This document shows positions 8,792 to 17,129 of a DNA stretch of 63,623 nucleotides, in pieces (position 1 is the first letter of the stretch; each line of letters starts with the position of its first letter). The DNA is taken from the NCBI GenBank assembly GCA_009778065.1, contig WRKM01000020.1, forward strand, positions 1-63,623. The letters are read 5' to 3'. The translations under genes were made by a program, and so were the position numbers. The notes beneath the pieces were generated by a model that was given only the letters and a program-made list of their open reading frames with translations, was not told the DNA's origin and ran no database searches. Source of the stretch: Oscillospiraceae bacterium (lineage in GTDB: Bacteria; Bacillota; Clostridia; Oscillospirales; Ruminococcaceae).

Positions 8792-9807
8792 GGGTTCGCA
8801 TCCGCGAACCCCTCTTCATTTTCTTCATTTTCTTCGTTTTCTTCAATTTCTTCGATTTCTTGTTCTTCCGCTTCTTCATCCGCCTCGCCGTCTAATAATA
8901 ATTCCCAAATATATTCCTCTAAGGTAAGCTTTGCTTCTGTTATTTCAGTTGCGCGTTTTACTCCCACAAAGCGAAAATGCCACGGCTCGTAGATGATTCC
9001 CGTTACGTGGATTTTATTTTTCGGGTAACGCAGAATAAAACCGTATTTGTATGAATTTTGAATAAGCCACTCGAATTCTCTTGTCCTGTCAAAAGTCTCG
9101 CTGAGATTATAACTCATGTCGAGAATATCGAGGGCAAGTCCTGCGTTATGTTCGCTCGCTCCGGGCGGAGCTATTTCCTGCCCCGTGCGTAAATGTGCTT
9201 CATTTTCAGAATATCCGGCATCTATATATCTTTGAACCTGTGCATTATAATTGTTCCTTTGTCTTTCGGCGGTACGATATGCCGAAACAATAACAAGCCC
9301 GACACCGTCACGCCTTGCATCTTCGAGCATTTGTATGGCATAATCAGCGGCGCGTTCGTCCATTCTGTACTCGCCGAAAATAATACGGGTATTAAATGAA
9401 AAGTCATGCGGCAGGGGATTTTCGCCGTTTATTAAATAAAACGCCCACTCGTTGTCGTATCCGTCTTCTTCGCTTATGTCAGGGAGAGCAAAATCAGGCG
9501 AAGTAGTAATGGGCGGGTTACCGACCTGCTCGGGTGTGTCGTTGTTTTCGGGAACTTGCGAATCTTCTGCGTTTTCCGGGTCTCCCGAATCTTCTGAATT
9601 TTCTTTATCTTGTGTAAACGTAACGTCAGGCAACGAAACAAGCTCCGGCAGAGTAGTCACCGGAGCTGTGCTGTTATTTTCGGTTGTTACAGGCGGTTCG
9701 TCATGATTAAAAAACCACTGTTCGTCATCGATTGTTTGGGTTTTCCGCCCCGTCACTATGAATGCGGTTAACACCGCAAAAATTATTAAAGTCAGTTTAC
9801 GTCTCAT
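8671..9807 (-). CDS. VanY-type D-alanyl-D-alanine carboxypeptidase with acidic tail
   Basis: A 378-residue exported peptidase: N-terminal membrane anchor (residues 4-20), a Thr/Glu/Asn/Pro-rich spacer to about 125, then an M15B domain with SAYRT, the zinc motif SEHNAGLALDI (about 217) and EPWHFR (about 274). Such enzymes trim the terminal D-Ala of peptidoglycan stems. After the domain comes a run of EENEENEE repeats (about 309-332) and a further 46 residues read through the hairpin and the antisense 3' end of the DUF368 gene (121-bp overlap). That tail is probably a recent extension after loss of the original stop. It lies 8 bases behind the pilin gene. Confidence 0.88.
   Translation of the reverse strand: MRRKLTLIIFAVLTAFIVTGRKTQTIDDEQWFFNHDEPPVTTENNSTAPVTTLPELVSLPDVTFTQDKENSEDSGDPENAEDSQVPENNDTPEQVGNPPITTSPDFALPDISEEDGYDNEWAFYLINGENPLPHDFSFNTRIIFGEYRMDERAADYAIQMLEDARRDGVGLVIVSAYRTAERQRNNYNAQVQRYIDAGYSENEAHLRTGQEIAPPGASEHNAGLALDILDMSYNLSETFDRTREFEWLIQNSYKYGFILRYPKNKIHVTGIIYEPWHFRFVGVKRATEITEAKLTLEEYIWELLLDGEADEEAEEQEIEEIEENEENEENEEGFADANPYFSGFSVLPITKVITAPRTNAQIPNMSVGLNASSDGKIA
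8792..8811 (+). terminator. Hairpin after the DUF368 gene
   Basis: Perfect 8-bp stem GGGTTCGC/GCGAACCC with a 4-base loop starting 1 base after the DUF368 stop. The U-tract is poor. The hairpin lies inside the reading frame of the opposing vanY-like gene. Confidence 0.55.
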
Positions 9808-9815
9808 TTAATCCT

Positions 9816-10451
9816 TTATACCGCAGGTATTTCCATGTCCTTATCTCCTCTTTCAAGAGGAAACGCACCGACAATCAGACCACCCACACGGTTAGGCTCA
9901 CTAAATTCAACGGTTTCGGGAGCGGCGGGGAAGGTTATCGGGAGTTCGCCCCATGTATAATAAGCCGCTGTGACCCTGTAGTCCTTATCAACCGTGAAGT
10001 AAAAATATTCGTTACCGGTAGAGCCTACGTCTATAAAAGTAGCGAGTTTACTTAAAATAAATTCCCCGAATTTATCAAAATCTTTGAAATCTTCCTCTAA
10101 ATCCGTATCAACGCTCGATTCGTCTCCTGCAACGGCTTTTGCCAATCTCGCCGAGCCGGATTTACGAATTTCAATCACAACTTCGTTATTTAAAGCGAGA
10201 ACCGTAGAATCGGAGGGGTCCGGCATTATCATTTTTATGTCATCGTTTTTCGATAATTTAATATCTATCATTACGCTTTGCACCGTGTAATAAAAATCTC
10301 TCGCCCTTTCGTTGGCAGAACTTGTCGCATTTCTGCTCGTGTTTAAGGCGGGAACTGCAATCGCAATCAGAACCCCGATGATTGCAATAACCAACAAGAG
10401 TTCCACTACTGTGAACCCGCTTTTTCTTTTAAGTTTATGTAAGTACATCAT
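9816..10451 (-). CDS. Type IV prepilin-like protein
   Basis: The protein has a short basic leader followed by G|FTVVELLLVIAIIGVLIAIAVPAL, the class III prepilin signal: cleavage after Gly, a +5 Glu, and a long hydrophobic helix. The rest (about 190 residues) is a soluble globular head ending near PAV with no recognised family. It would be processed by a PilD/ComC-type peptidase and assembled into a pilus or pseudopilus; no other pilus gene is in the window. The start is ATG at 10451 or, with better spacing from GAGGTC, 10448. It has its own strong promoter and precedes the vanY-like gene by 8 bases. Confidence 0.85.
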   Translation of the reverse strand: MMYLHKLKRKSGFTVVELLLVIAIIGVLIAIAVPALNTSRNATSSANERARDFYYTVQSVMIDIKLSKNDDIKMIMPDPSDSTVLALNNEVVIEIRKSGSARLAKAVAGDESSVDTDLEEDFKDFDKFGEFILSKLATFIDVGSTGNEYFYFTVDKDYRVTAAYYTWGELPITFPAAPETVEFSEPNRVGGLIVGAFPLERGDKDMEIPAV

Positions 10452-10493
10452 AATGACCTCTTTTCCCGTTTCGAGCATAGCTTCTTATTATTA

Positions 10494-10522
10494 ATTATAT
10501 ACAATCTTTAACGTGTTGTCAA
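10494..10522 (-). promoter_or_regulatory. Sigma-A promoter of the pilin-vanY pair
   Basis: Leftward consensus TTGACA (10522-10517), 17-base spacer, TATAAT (10499-10494), about 45 bases before the pilin start. It stands back to back with the asd promoter. Confidence 0.85.
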
Positions 10523-10530
10523 TAGTGAGG

Positions 10531-10559
10531 TTGACAAAATTGTATTTTTATGATACATT
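10531..10559 (+). promoter_or_regulatory. Sigma-A promoter of the asd-dap operon
   Basis: TTGACA (10531-10536), 17-base spacer, TACATT (10554-10559), about 60 bases upstream of asd. I saw no lysine riboswitch in this short leader. Confidence 0.75.
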
Positions 10560-10621
10560 TAGTTTATTGTATTAATGCTAAACACGCTTTAATATAAATT
10601 GTAAACGAGGAGTTGTAACAA

Positions 10622-11707
10622 ATGAAAAAGCTTAAAGCAGGCATAATCGGTGCGACAGGCATGGTCGGTCAAAGATTCTCACTTTTATTGGCGGAGCATC
10701 CATGGTTTGAGGTGAGCGTTCTCGCGGCATCGCCTCGCTCCGCAGGGAAGAACTACGGCGAAGTGATGAAAGACCGCTGGATGATGAAGGAGCCTATACC
10801 CGAAAAAATAAAAAATATGACAATACTCGACGCCTCGGATGTTAAGGCGGTCGCAGACAGAGTCGATTTTGTCTTTTCGGCGGTTGACATGAAAAAAGAG
10901 GAAATAGCAGCCTTGGAGGAAGCCTATGCAAAGGCGGAATGTCCCGTGGTTTCTAACAACTCCGCCCATCGCTATACCCCCGATGTGCCTATGCTTATTC
11001 CGGAAATAAATCATGAACACACCGAAATCATAAATCTGCAACGTAAGCGGCTCGGAACAAAGCGCGGATTCATCGCCGCAAAATCTAACTGTACGATTCA
11101 AAGCTATGTCCCCGCCCTGAGTCCGCTTTTGAAATACGGATTGAGAGATATTTTAGTCTGCACGTATCAGGCAATTTCCGGTGCAGGCAAGACTTTTGAA
11201 ACATGGCCGGAAATAGTGGATAACATCATTCCTTTTGTCGGCGCAGGGGAAGAAGAAAAAGCCGAAACCGAGCCTTTAAAAATCTGGGGTAAGATTGAAA
11301 ACAGTGTAATTATTAACGCAAGCGATATAAATATAACCTCACATTGCTCAAGAGTGCCTGTCGCAGACGGGCATATGGCGGCGGTTTTCATGAGATTTGA
11401 CGGGAATAAGAAGCCGGCGAAAGAAAGCATTATCAGCGACTGGAACAGTTTCAGAAGCGTTCCGCAGGAGCTTAAACTGCCGTCCGCACCCTTACAGCCG
11501 CTAAAGTATTTCGAGGAAGAAAATTTTCCGCAGACGAGGCTTCACCGCGAGCGCGAAAACGGCATGGGCTTTTCATTAGGGCGGCTTCGCACTGATAACC
11601 AGTATGATTATAAGTTTATCGGACTTTCGCACAATACACTGAGAGGCGCGGCAGGCGGAGCAGTGCTTGTTGCGGAGTTATTGAAGGCTAAGGGGTATTT
11701 GGATTAA
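10622..11707 (+). CDS. asd: Aspartate-semialdehyde dehydrogenase
   Basis: This enzyme reduces aspartyl phosphate to aspartate semialdehyde, the branch-point precursor of lysine/diaminopimelate, threonine and methionine. The 361-residue protein begins with the NADP-binding GIIGATGMVGQRF, has the catalytic Cys in KSNCTIQSY (about 156), the loop QAISGAGKTF, and the catalytic-His region RVPVADGHMAAVF (about 250). The pattern is of the archaeal/fungal-type Asd rather than the E. coli type. A GAGGAG ribosome site precedes ATG. It leads asd-dapA-dapB with 11- and 20-base gaps. Confidence 0.95.
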   Translation: MKKLKAGIIGATGMVGQRFSLLLAEHPWFEVSVLAASPRSAGKNYGEVMKDRWMMKEPIPEKIKNMTILDASDVKAVADRVDFVFSAVDMKKEEIAALEEAYAKAECPVVSNNSAHRYTPDVPMLIPEINHEHTEIINLQRKRLGTKRGFIAAKSNCTIQSYVPALSPLLKYGLRDILVCTYQAISGAGKTFETWPEIVDNIIPFVGAGEEEKAETEPLKIWGKIENSVIINASDINITSHCSRVPVADGHMAAVFMRFDGNKKPAKESIISDWNSFRSVPQELKLPSAPLQPLKYFEEENFPQTRLHRERENGMGFSLGRLRTDNQYDYKFIGLSHNTLRGAAGGAVLVAELLKAKGYLD

Positions 11708-11718
11708 GGAGGAAAAGT

Positions 11719-12606
11719 ATGCAAAACACAATTTTTACCGGTTCGGGCGTGGCTTTAGTCACACCCATGAACGCTGACGGGGGTATAAACTACCCCCTCA
11801 TGAGTGAGCTAATCGAACGGCAGATTAAAGGCGGTACAAGCGCGCTGATTATCTGCGGAACTACAGGTGAAGCAAGTACCATGAGCGACGAGGAGCATAT
11901 CGAATGTATACGCTTCGCCGCAGAAAAAAGCGCGAAACGAGTCCCTATTATTGCAGGGACCGGCAGTAACGACACCGCTTATATGGTTGACTTGTCAATC
12001 AGGGCGGAAAAGGCGGGTGCAGACGCCCTGCTTTTAGTTTCACCTTATTATAACAAGGCTTCGCAAAAAGGGCTTGTAAAACATTTCGGCGCAGTCGCCG
12101 ACAGGGTTAATATTCCGATTATGCTTTATAATATTCCGTCAAGGGCAGTGGTAAATATAGAGCTTAACACCTTTAAGGAACTTGCCGAGTACCCGAATAT
12201 TAAAGCCGTCAAAGAATCGGGCGGAAATGTTGCGTATTTTTCTACGCTTATAAACGAAAGCGGTCTCGACGTCTACAGCGGAGACGACTATATGAATGTC
12301 CCTGTTTTGGCTCTCGGAGGAAAAGGCGTGGTTTCGGTTATGGCGAACGTGGTTCCGGAGGTCGTACATAAAATCTGCACGCTTTGCCTTGAGAACAATG
12401 TCCTCGAAGCCGGAAGACTCAATCAAAAATACGCCCGTTTTATGTACACGGACGGTCTGTTCATGGACGTAAGTCCTGTCCCCGTAAAACACGCGCTTAA
12501 ACTTATGGGTATAGACGTCGGAAGTACACGTCTGCCGCTCTGCGACATGGATGAAAGTAAAATCGAGAAGTTAAAAGCAGAGATGTTAAAAATAGGGTTA
12601 CTGTAA
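11719..12606 (+). CDS. dapA: 4-hydroxy-tetrahydrodipicolinate synthase
   Basis: DapA condenses pyruvate with aspartate semialdehyde, the first dedicated step to diaminopimelate and lysine. The 295-residue TIM barrel shows GTTGEASTMSDEEH, the catalytic Tyr in MLYNIPSR (about 137) and the Schiff-base Lys in KAVKESGGN (about 163). The AAGGAGG site and the position directly after asd fix the start. The product feeds dapB, the next gene. Confidence 0.96.
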   Translation: MQNTIFTGSGVALVTPMNADGGINYPLMSELIERQIKGGTSALIICGTTGEASTMSDEEHIECIRFAAEKSAKRVPIIAGTGSNDTAYMVDLSIRAEKAGADALLLVSPYYNKASQKGLVKHFGAVADRVNIPIMLYNIPSRAVVNIELNTFKELAEYPNIKAVKESGGNVAYFSTLINESGLDVYSGDDYMNVPVLALGGKGVVSVMANVVPEVVHKICTLCLENNVLEAGRLNQKYARFMYTDGLFMDVSPVPVKHALKLMGIDVGSTRLPLCDMDESKIEKLKAEMLKIGLL

Positions 12607-12626
12607 TTTTTAAAAAGGAAACAAAA

Positions 12627-13385
12627 ATGATAAAAATAGCATTAACAGGCGCGTGCGGAAGAATGGGTAAAGTCATAGCGGGGTTGATTGCCGAACGCAA
12701 AGACTGTAAAGTGAACGCAGGGGTTGACCCCGCGGGTAAAAAATACGGGGATTTTGAGATTTACGACAGGCTTTCAGCACTCCCCGAATCGCCCGATGTT
12801 ATAATTGACTTTTCCCATACATCTGCGTTAGACGAGATTTTGACGTTCTGCAAGTCGCGCAGTATCCCCGCAGTTATCGCCACTACAGGGTATACGCAGG
12901 ATGAAATCGTCAAGATAAAAATTGCCGCCGAGCATGTTCCTGTGTTTTTCACTTTCAATATGTCGCTCGGAATTAATCTGCTCGCAGATTTAGCAAGACG
13001 GACGGCGCGGGTTTTAGGTAGTTCTTTCGACATGGAAATCATAGAAAAACACCATAATCTTAAGGCGGACTCGCCTTCCGGCACGGCGATAATGCTCGCC
13101 GATGCTTTAAACGAGGAGAGCGGGGGTGCGCTTAAATACGTATACGGGCGAAGCGGAACCCACAGACCGCGTATAAAGGACGAACTCGGTATTCATTCGA
13201 TTCGCGGCGGGACAATTGTGGGCGAGCATGAAATAATTTTTGCCGGACACGATGAAATTATTTCCATGTCACATTCCGCACTGTCTCGCGAGGTTTTCGC
13301 AAGCGGCGCGATAAACGCCGCACTGTTTTTGGCAGGACGCGAAAAAGGTCTGTACGATATGACGGATTTATTAAATTCAATATAA
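12627..13385 (+). CDS. dapB: 4-hydroxy-tetrahydrodipicolinate reductase
   Basis: DapB uses NAD(P)H to reduce the DapA product. The 252-residue protein opens with the dinucleotide motif ALTGACGRMGKVI, has DVIIDFSHTSA, ATTGYTQDE, and the substrate-binding block EKHHNLKADSPSGTA with the catalytic His-His and Lys. The C-terminal SHSALSREVFASGA is typical. It sits 20 bases after dapA and 19 before the ACT-domain gene. Confidence 0.96.
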   Translation: MIKIALTGACGRMGKVIAGLIAERKDCKVNAGVDPAGKKYGDFEIYDRLSALPESPDVIIDFSHTSALDEILTFCKSRSIPAVIATTGYTQDEIVKIKIAAEHVPVFFTFNMSLGINLLADLARRTARVLGSSFDMEIIEKHHNLKADSPSGTAIMLADALNEESGGALKYVYGRSGTHRPRIKDELGIHSIRGGTIVGEHEIIFAGHDEIISMSHSALSREVFASGAINAALFLAGREKGLYDMTDLLNSI

Positions 13386-13404
13386 TAATGGAAGGAACAG
13401 TATT

Positions 13405-13863
13405 ATGTCAACACAAATAACTGTAACCCAAGGTATTTCAATCGTTACATTTAACAATGTCCCCGCATCCTGTGAGAATTCTTTTATAAACGAAGTGTTT
13501 GAAAAATCTGCCGATGCCGGAATCAATATCGACATGATTTCACAGTCGCCCGCGACCTCGGATAAAATCAGCTTCGGATTCACCTTCGGCGACGATGATA
13601 TGATGAAACTTCTTACTATAATGAATCATATATCATCGAGGGCGGGGCTTATGCCCATGCTCAACGTGGGTAACGTAAAGCTGACGGTCAAATCGAGCGA
13701 TATGATTACAGGGACAGGCTTTGCCTCGCGCGTTTTCAGGGTTCTTCGTGATATGGACTGTCTGCCGCTGCTCGTGACTACGGGTCTCGATGAAATTTCG
13801 TTACTTGTTTATGAAAACGAGTACAGCGACCTCGAAAAAAAGCTGAAAGATGCTTTTGCTTAG
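13405..13863 (+). CDS. Free-standing two-ACT-domain protein, aspartokinase-like
   Basis: A 152-residue protein that resembles the regulatory C-terminus of aspartokinase without the kinase. The first ACT-like unit runs from ITVTQGISIVTFNNVPAS to about residue 75 (NIDMISQSPATSDKISFGFTF is the typical ACT strand-loop). The second runs from LNVGNVKLTVKSSDM to the end (VFRVLRDMDCLPLLVTTG). In aspartokinases such domains bind lysine or threonine. Its place after dapB suggests amino-acid sensing for this pathway, either by binding a kinase made elsewhere or acting alone. That partnership is inference. Confidence 0.8.
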   Translation: MSTQITVTQGISIVTFNNVPASCENSFINEVFEKSADAGINIDMISQSPATSDKISFGFTFGDDDMMKLLTIMNHISSRAGLMPMLNVGNVKLTVKSSDMITGTGFASRVFRVLRDMDCLPLLVTTGLDEISLLVYENEYSDLEKKLKDAFA

Positions 13864-13885
13864 ACTTTAAATTAAGGAATAATTA

Positions 13886-15262
13886 ATGGTACGAGATATG
13901 ACAAAGGGGCGTCCCCTGCCGATAATTGTGAGGTTTTCAATACCTCTTTTGTTGGGTACGCTCTTTCAACAGCTCTACAACATGACAGACTCTGTTATAG
14001 TAGGGCGTGCTATAGGTTCTCATGCGCTTGCGGCAGTAGGTACGACAGGTGCGCTTAACTTTTTTGTGCTGGGCTTTGTCGTAGGCTTATGCAGTGGATT
14101 CTGTATACCTGTTTCTCAGCGGTTCGGGGCAGGTGATATAACCGAAATGCGCCGTTTTGCGGCGAACGTGATTTTTCTTTGTGTCTTTTTCGCGATTGTT
14201 CTTACGACACTGACAGTAATTTTCACGAGACAGCTTCTTCATCTTATAGATGTGCCGGAAGAAATAATCGAATTATCCTACTCCTACATAATTTTTATAT
14301 TCGGGGGTATTCCGGCGGCTATGGCGTACAATATACTCGCGAGTATGCTCCGCGCACTCGGCGACAGTAAATCGCCGCTCTATTTCCTCGCTATTGCCTC
14401 GATTATTAACGTGCTTTTAGATATTTTATTTATCCTTGTTTTGGGTACAGGCGTAATGGGTGCGGGGATTGCTACGGTTATCGCACAAACGGTATCGGCT
14501 GTCTTATGTTTTGTATATATAAGGAGCAACTACCCGATTTTAAGATTCACCAAGGAAGAAGCTAAGTTCTCCCCCGAACACGCAAAAAAGCTCCTGTCTA
14601 TGGGTGTGCCTATGGGGTTACAATTTTCCATAACCGCGCTTGGCGCACTCGTTTTACAAAGAGCCGTAAACGGTCTCGGCACGCCTGTTATAGCCGGTCT
14701 TACGACAGGAAACAGAATCTCTCTGCTTTTCTTTCAGCCTATGGAAGCTCTCGGACTCACCTTGGCGACCTTCTGCGGACAAAACCTCGGCGCGAAAAAG
14801 CTCGACCGCATACGGCAGGGTATTCGCCTTTCTATGATTATACAAATGGCTTACTGTGTGCTTGCGGGATTGATTCTATGGTTTTTCGGCAGGACTTTTG
14901 CGGGCATTTTTATCGAGAGCAGCGAGCTTGAAATCTTAGATAATGTGAAATTTCAGCTTCGTATACTCGGAGCGTCTTATTTCTCAATTGGTATACTTTT
15001 TATATTCCGTAACACCTTACAAGGCTTGGGTTATAGTGTCATGGCTATGTCGGCGGGCGTCTGCGAGCTTGTCGGACGTGTGTTTGTTGCGTTTTTATTA
15101 GTCGGACGCTTCGGCTTTTACGGCGTATGCTTTGCGGGTCCGCTGTCATGGATTTTAGCGGATGCAGTCCTTATTCCTGCATATTTTATAGTTATGAAGC
15201 GGCTCAGAAATAAAATCGGCGAAGACGACAAATCGCCGGATATTCCGCAAACTGTGGGCTGA
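13886..15262 (+). CDS. MATE-family multidrug/cation antiporter
   Basis: A 458-residue membrane protein with about twelve hydrophobic helices in two related halves. It begins with VRFSIPLLLGTLFQQLYNMTDSVIVGRAIGSHALAAVGTTG, the family's first MatE repeat; the second half shows GVPMGLQFSITALG. These carriers export cationic drugs or metabolites using Na+ or H+. The substrate cannot be told from sequence. It follows the ACT gene by 22 bases and ends 20 bases before a strong hairpin, so it is probably the last gene of the lysine operon. Confidence 0.93.
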   Translation: MVRDMTKGRPLPIIVRFSIPLLLGTLFQQLYNMTDSVIVGRAIGSHALAAVGTTGALNFFVLGFVVGLCSGFCIPVSQRFGAGDITEMRRFAANVIFLCVFFAIVLTTLTVIFTRQLLHLIDVPEEIIELSYSYIIFIFGGIPAAMAYNILASMLRALGDSKSPLYFLAIASIINVLLDILFILVLGTGVMGAGIATVIAQTVSAVLCFVYIRSNYPILRFTKEEAKFSPEHAKKLLSMGVPMGLQFSITALGALVLQRAVNGLGTPVIAGLTTGNRISLLFFQPMEALGLTLATFCGQNLGAKKLDRIRQGIRLSMIIQMAYCVLAGLILWFFGRTFAGIFIESSELEILDNVKFQLRILGASYFSIGILFIFRNTLQGLGYSVMAMSAGVCELVGRVFVAFLLVGRFGFYGVCFAGPLSWILADAVLIPAYFIVMKRLRNKIGEDDKSPDIPQTVG

Positions 15263-15282
15263 GAATAGAGTAGGGTGTATAC

Positions 15283-15320
15283 AGCAATATCGGTCAGCAT
15301 TACTGCTGACCGATATTGCT
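15283..15320 (+). terminator. Strong hairpin ending the asd-dap-MATE operon
   Basis: A perfect 17-bp stem with a TTAC loop (15283-15299 / 15304-15320), followed a few bases later by TTTTTT. Confidence 0.85.
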
Positions 15321-15365
15321 TGCGGTGTTTTTTGGAAGACCGGAAAGGAAAATCTTATTGGTTAA

Positions 15366-15701
15366 TTATTCTTCGTCGGTTGCTCCGTCCTCGTCTGTGT
15401 CGCCGTCTTCGTCTGTGTCGCCGGCTTCGTCTGTGTCGCCGTCTTCGTCTGTGTCACCGGCTTCGTCTGTGTCGCCGTCTTCGTCTGCGTTGTTATCGTC
15501 CGTGTTTTCGGTTAAATCCTCATCTGTGTCTGTTCCGTTTTCGGGGTCGATTTCATCGTCAGCGGCGTCATTTGCGTTGTCGGACTCAGAGGGTTGGTTG
15601 ACGGTGACGGGAGTAGTCGGTTTTTCGTCTTCCGTACAGCCGACTAAAAATACCGACAGGGAAAGTGCGAGAATTGTGATAAGTAAAACTGCTTTTTTCA
15701 T
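15366..15701 (-). CDS. Small lipoprotein with acidic DTDEDG repeats
   Basis: 111 residues. A signal peptide with lipobox LVGC (Cys about 22) is followed by a short linker and then a strongly acidic tail made of alternating GDTDEDG and GDTDEAG units to the stop. The aspartate spacing resembles calcium-binding D-x-D-x-DG loops, but no complete EF-hand or dockerin is present, so calcium binding is only a suggestion. The tail is encoded by an 18-bp tandem repeat. It has its own consensus promoter and an AGGAGG ribosome site, so it is probably well expressed. Confidence 0.8.
   Translation of the reverse strand: MKKAVLLITILALSLSVFLVGCTEDEKPTTPVTVNQPSESDNANDAADDEIDPENGTDTDEDLTENTDDNNADEDGDTDEAGDTDEDGDTDEAGDTDEDGDTDEDGATDEE
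15379..15487. repeat. 18-bp tandem repeat in the lipoprotein gene
   Basis: About six head-to-tail copies of an 18-base unit (plus strand TCGTCTGTGTCGCCGTCT, alternating with a GGCT-ending variant). The unit length is a multiple of three, so copy changes would lengthen or shorten the acidic tail without a frameshift. Confidence 0.85.
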
Positions 15702-15768
15702 GTTAATTACCTCCTGTTTTTAAAAACTTTTTCTTTATTCATGGTCGCTTTTTTGCTTCCATGCTTTA

Positions 15769-15797
15769 AGTATATTCGCCCTAAACCCGCATGTCAA
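15769..15797 (-). promoter_or_regulatory. Sigma-A promoter of the acidic-repeat lipoprotein
   Basis: Leftward TTGACA (15797-15792), 17-base spacer, TATACT (15774-15769), about 70 bases before the ATG. Confidence 0.8.
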
Positions 15798-15841
15798 GCG
15801 AATATCCAAACTGTAACCGCTCTGTTGCCGAACTGTAATAA

Positions 15842-15868
15842 ACGGAGGAGTTTTTGTAACTCCTCCGT
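15842..15868 (-). terminator. Terminator after the CofE-like gene
   Basis: Perfect 11-bp stem ACGGAGGAGTT/AACTCCTCCGT with a 5-base loop, about 50 bases beyond the CofE-like stop. It separates that gene from the lipoprotein promoter. Confidence 0.75.
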
Positions 15869-15918
15869 AATTTTTGTAATCGGGTTGTAATTATTCCGAA
15901 CTTTTAGTCAAATTAAGA

Positions 15919-17112
15919 TTAATCTGCATAGTTGTCAAAATATCCTTGAATCAGCACTATAGGCGTACCTTTATCGCCGCTCCCCGATGTTAAATCTGCA
16001 AGCGAGCCGAGTAAATCCGTCAGGAAGCGCGGCGTGGTACCCTGTGACGCCATATTACCTTTCAGGTCGTGTTTTTTAGATTTTATTTCATTTGAAATGG
16101 CTTCTCTAAGCTCATCACCGCTTAAATCGGTAAAAGAATTATCTGCCATGTATTTTAATTTGAGCTCGTTTGTCGTACCGGACAATCCGCTCGTATATGC
16201 GGGAGAAACCACAGGGTCTGCAAGCTCCCAAATAAAACCTACAGGGTCTTTAAACGCGCCGTCGCCGTTCACCATGACCTCAATCCGCTTTCCTGTTTTC
16301 TCGTGAAACCGTGCCGCCAAATCGGCGACAAAGGTTTCACAGTCTCTCGGAAACAGTTTAATTCTGTCCTCGGCGGCTTTATTAAAGCCGAGCAGACCGA
16401 AATCGGGGTTAAAGCCTGAACCGTTTACGGAAGCATTTAAAATGTTTTCTAAGCCGAAAACTTTTTCCGCTCCGCTTTTTAAAAGTTTTTCTTTGGTCGC
16501 TTTTCTTGTGTGTATGTCGGCATTTATTACATTTTTTGTGTATTTAAGTATCCGCGAAGGGTCGTTGGCGAAAATCACTTCAACCTCAGCACCCGCTTGT
16601 GTAATTACTTCTTTATAGTACTCTATATAGTCCACGCCCGTGAACAGGTGCTTTTCATAACCGAAAAGCTCCCTGAACTTTTCCTCGCAGAGCGGCTCGC
16701 CATAAATATTGACGCCGCTCTCCACAAGCTGTTCAAGGGTTATCAGGGGATTTCCGACTTCATCAGACGGATAACTCAGCATGAGATATATCTTTTTCAC
16801 GCCGCCGGCTATTCCCCGAAGCCCTACGGCGAATCTGTTACGCGAGAGAATCGGGAAAATAACGCCTATTTCGGCGTTTTCCCCGAATTTGGCTTTTACA
16901 TCCTCCGATATAGCGGAAATGTCTGCATAATTTCCCTGTGACCGTGCCACAACAGCTTCTGTAACAGCGACGACGTCACGGTCGCGAAGCGTAAAGCCAT
17001 TGTCGGCGGCGGCGTTCATAACGCTCTCCACAACTATTTCGGCTAAGTTATCGCCCTCTTTTATTATAGGTGCTTTTATTCCTCTGGATGTTGTTCCTAA
17101 CGTCTTTGACAT
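15919..17112 (-). CDS. CofE-like protein (F420-0:glutamate ligase family)
   Basis: A 397-residue protein resembling the coenzyme F420-0:L-glutamate ligase fold: GDNLAEIVVES, RDVVAVTEAVVARSQGNY, FPILSRNRFAVGLRGIAGG near the start, then VMVNGDGAFKDPVGFIWELADP. True CofE adds glutamates to F420-0. No other F420 gene is visible and Clostridia usually lack the cofactor, so a different amide-bond-forming role is likely. The protein is longer than archaeal CofE by more than 100 residues. It lies 17 bases after the transglutaminase gene's stop and is probably cotranscribed with it. Confidence 0.75.
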   Translation of the reverse strand: MSKTLGTTSRGIKAPIIKEGDNLAEIVVESVMNAAADNGFTLRDRDVVAVTEAVVARSQGNYADISAISEDVKAKFGENAEIGVIFPILSRNRFAVGLRGIAGGVKKIYLMLSYPSDEVGNPLITLEQLVESGVNIYGEPLCEEKFRELFGYEKHLFTGVDYIEYYKEVITQAGAEVEVIFANDPSRILKYTKNVINADIHTRKATKEKLLKSGAEKVFGLENILNASVNGSGFNPDFGLLGFNKAAEDRIKLFPRDCETFVADLAARFHEKTGKRIEVMVNGDGAFKDPVGFIWELADPVVSPAYTSGLSGTTNELKLKYMADNSFTDLSGDELREAISNEIKSKKHDLKGNMASQGTTPRFLTDLLGSLADLTSGSGDKGTPIVLIQGYFDNYAD

Positions 17113-17129
17113 AAGTCCCTCCTGTTTGG

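Noticed and set aside
10560-10621. Lysine riboswitch in front of asd
   Set aside because: The leader between promoter and gene is about 60 bases, too short for the element.
15379-15487. Regular short repeats that could be mistaken for a CRISPR array
   Set aside because: Units are 18 bases head to tail without spacers and lie in frame inside a lipoprotein gene.
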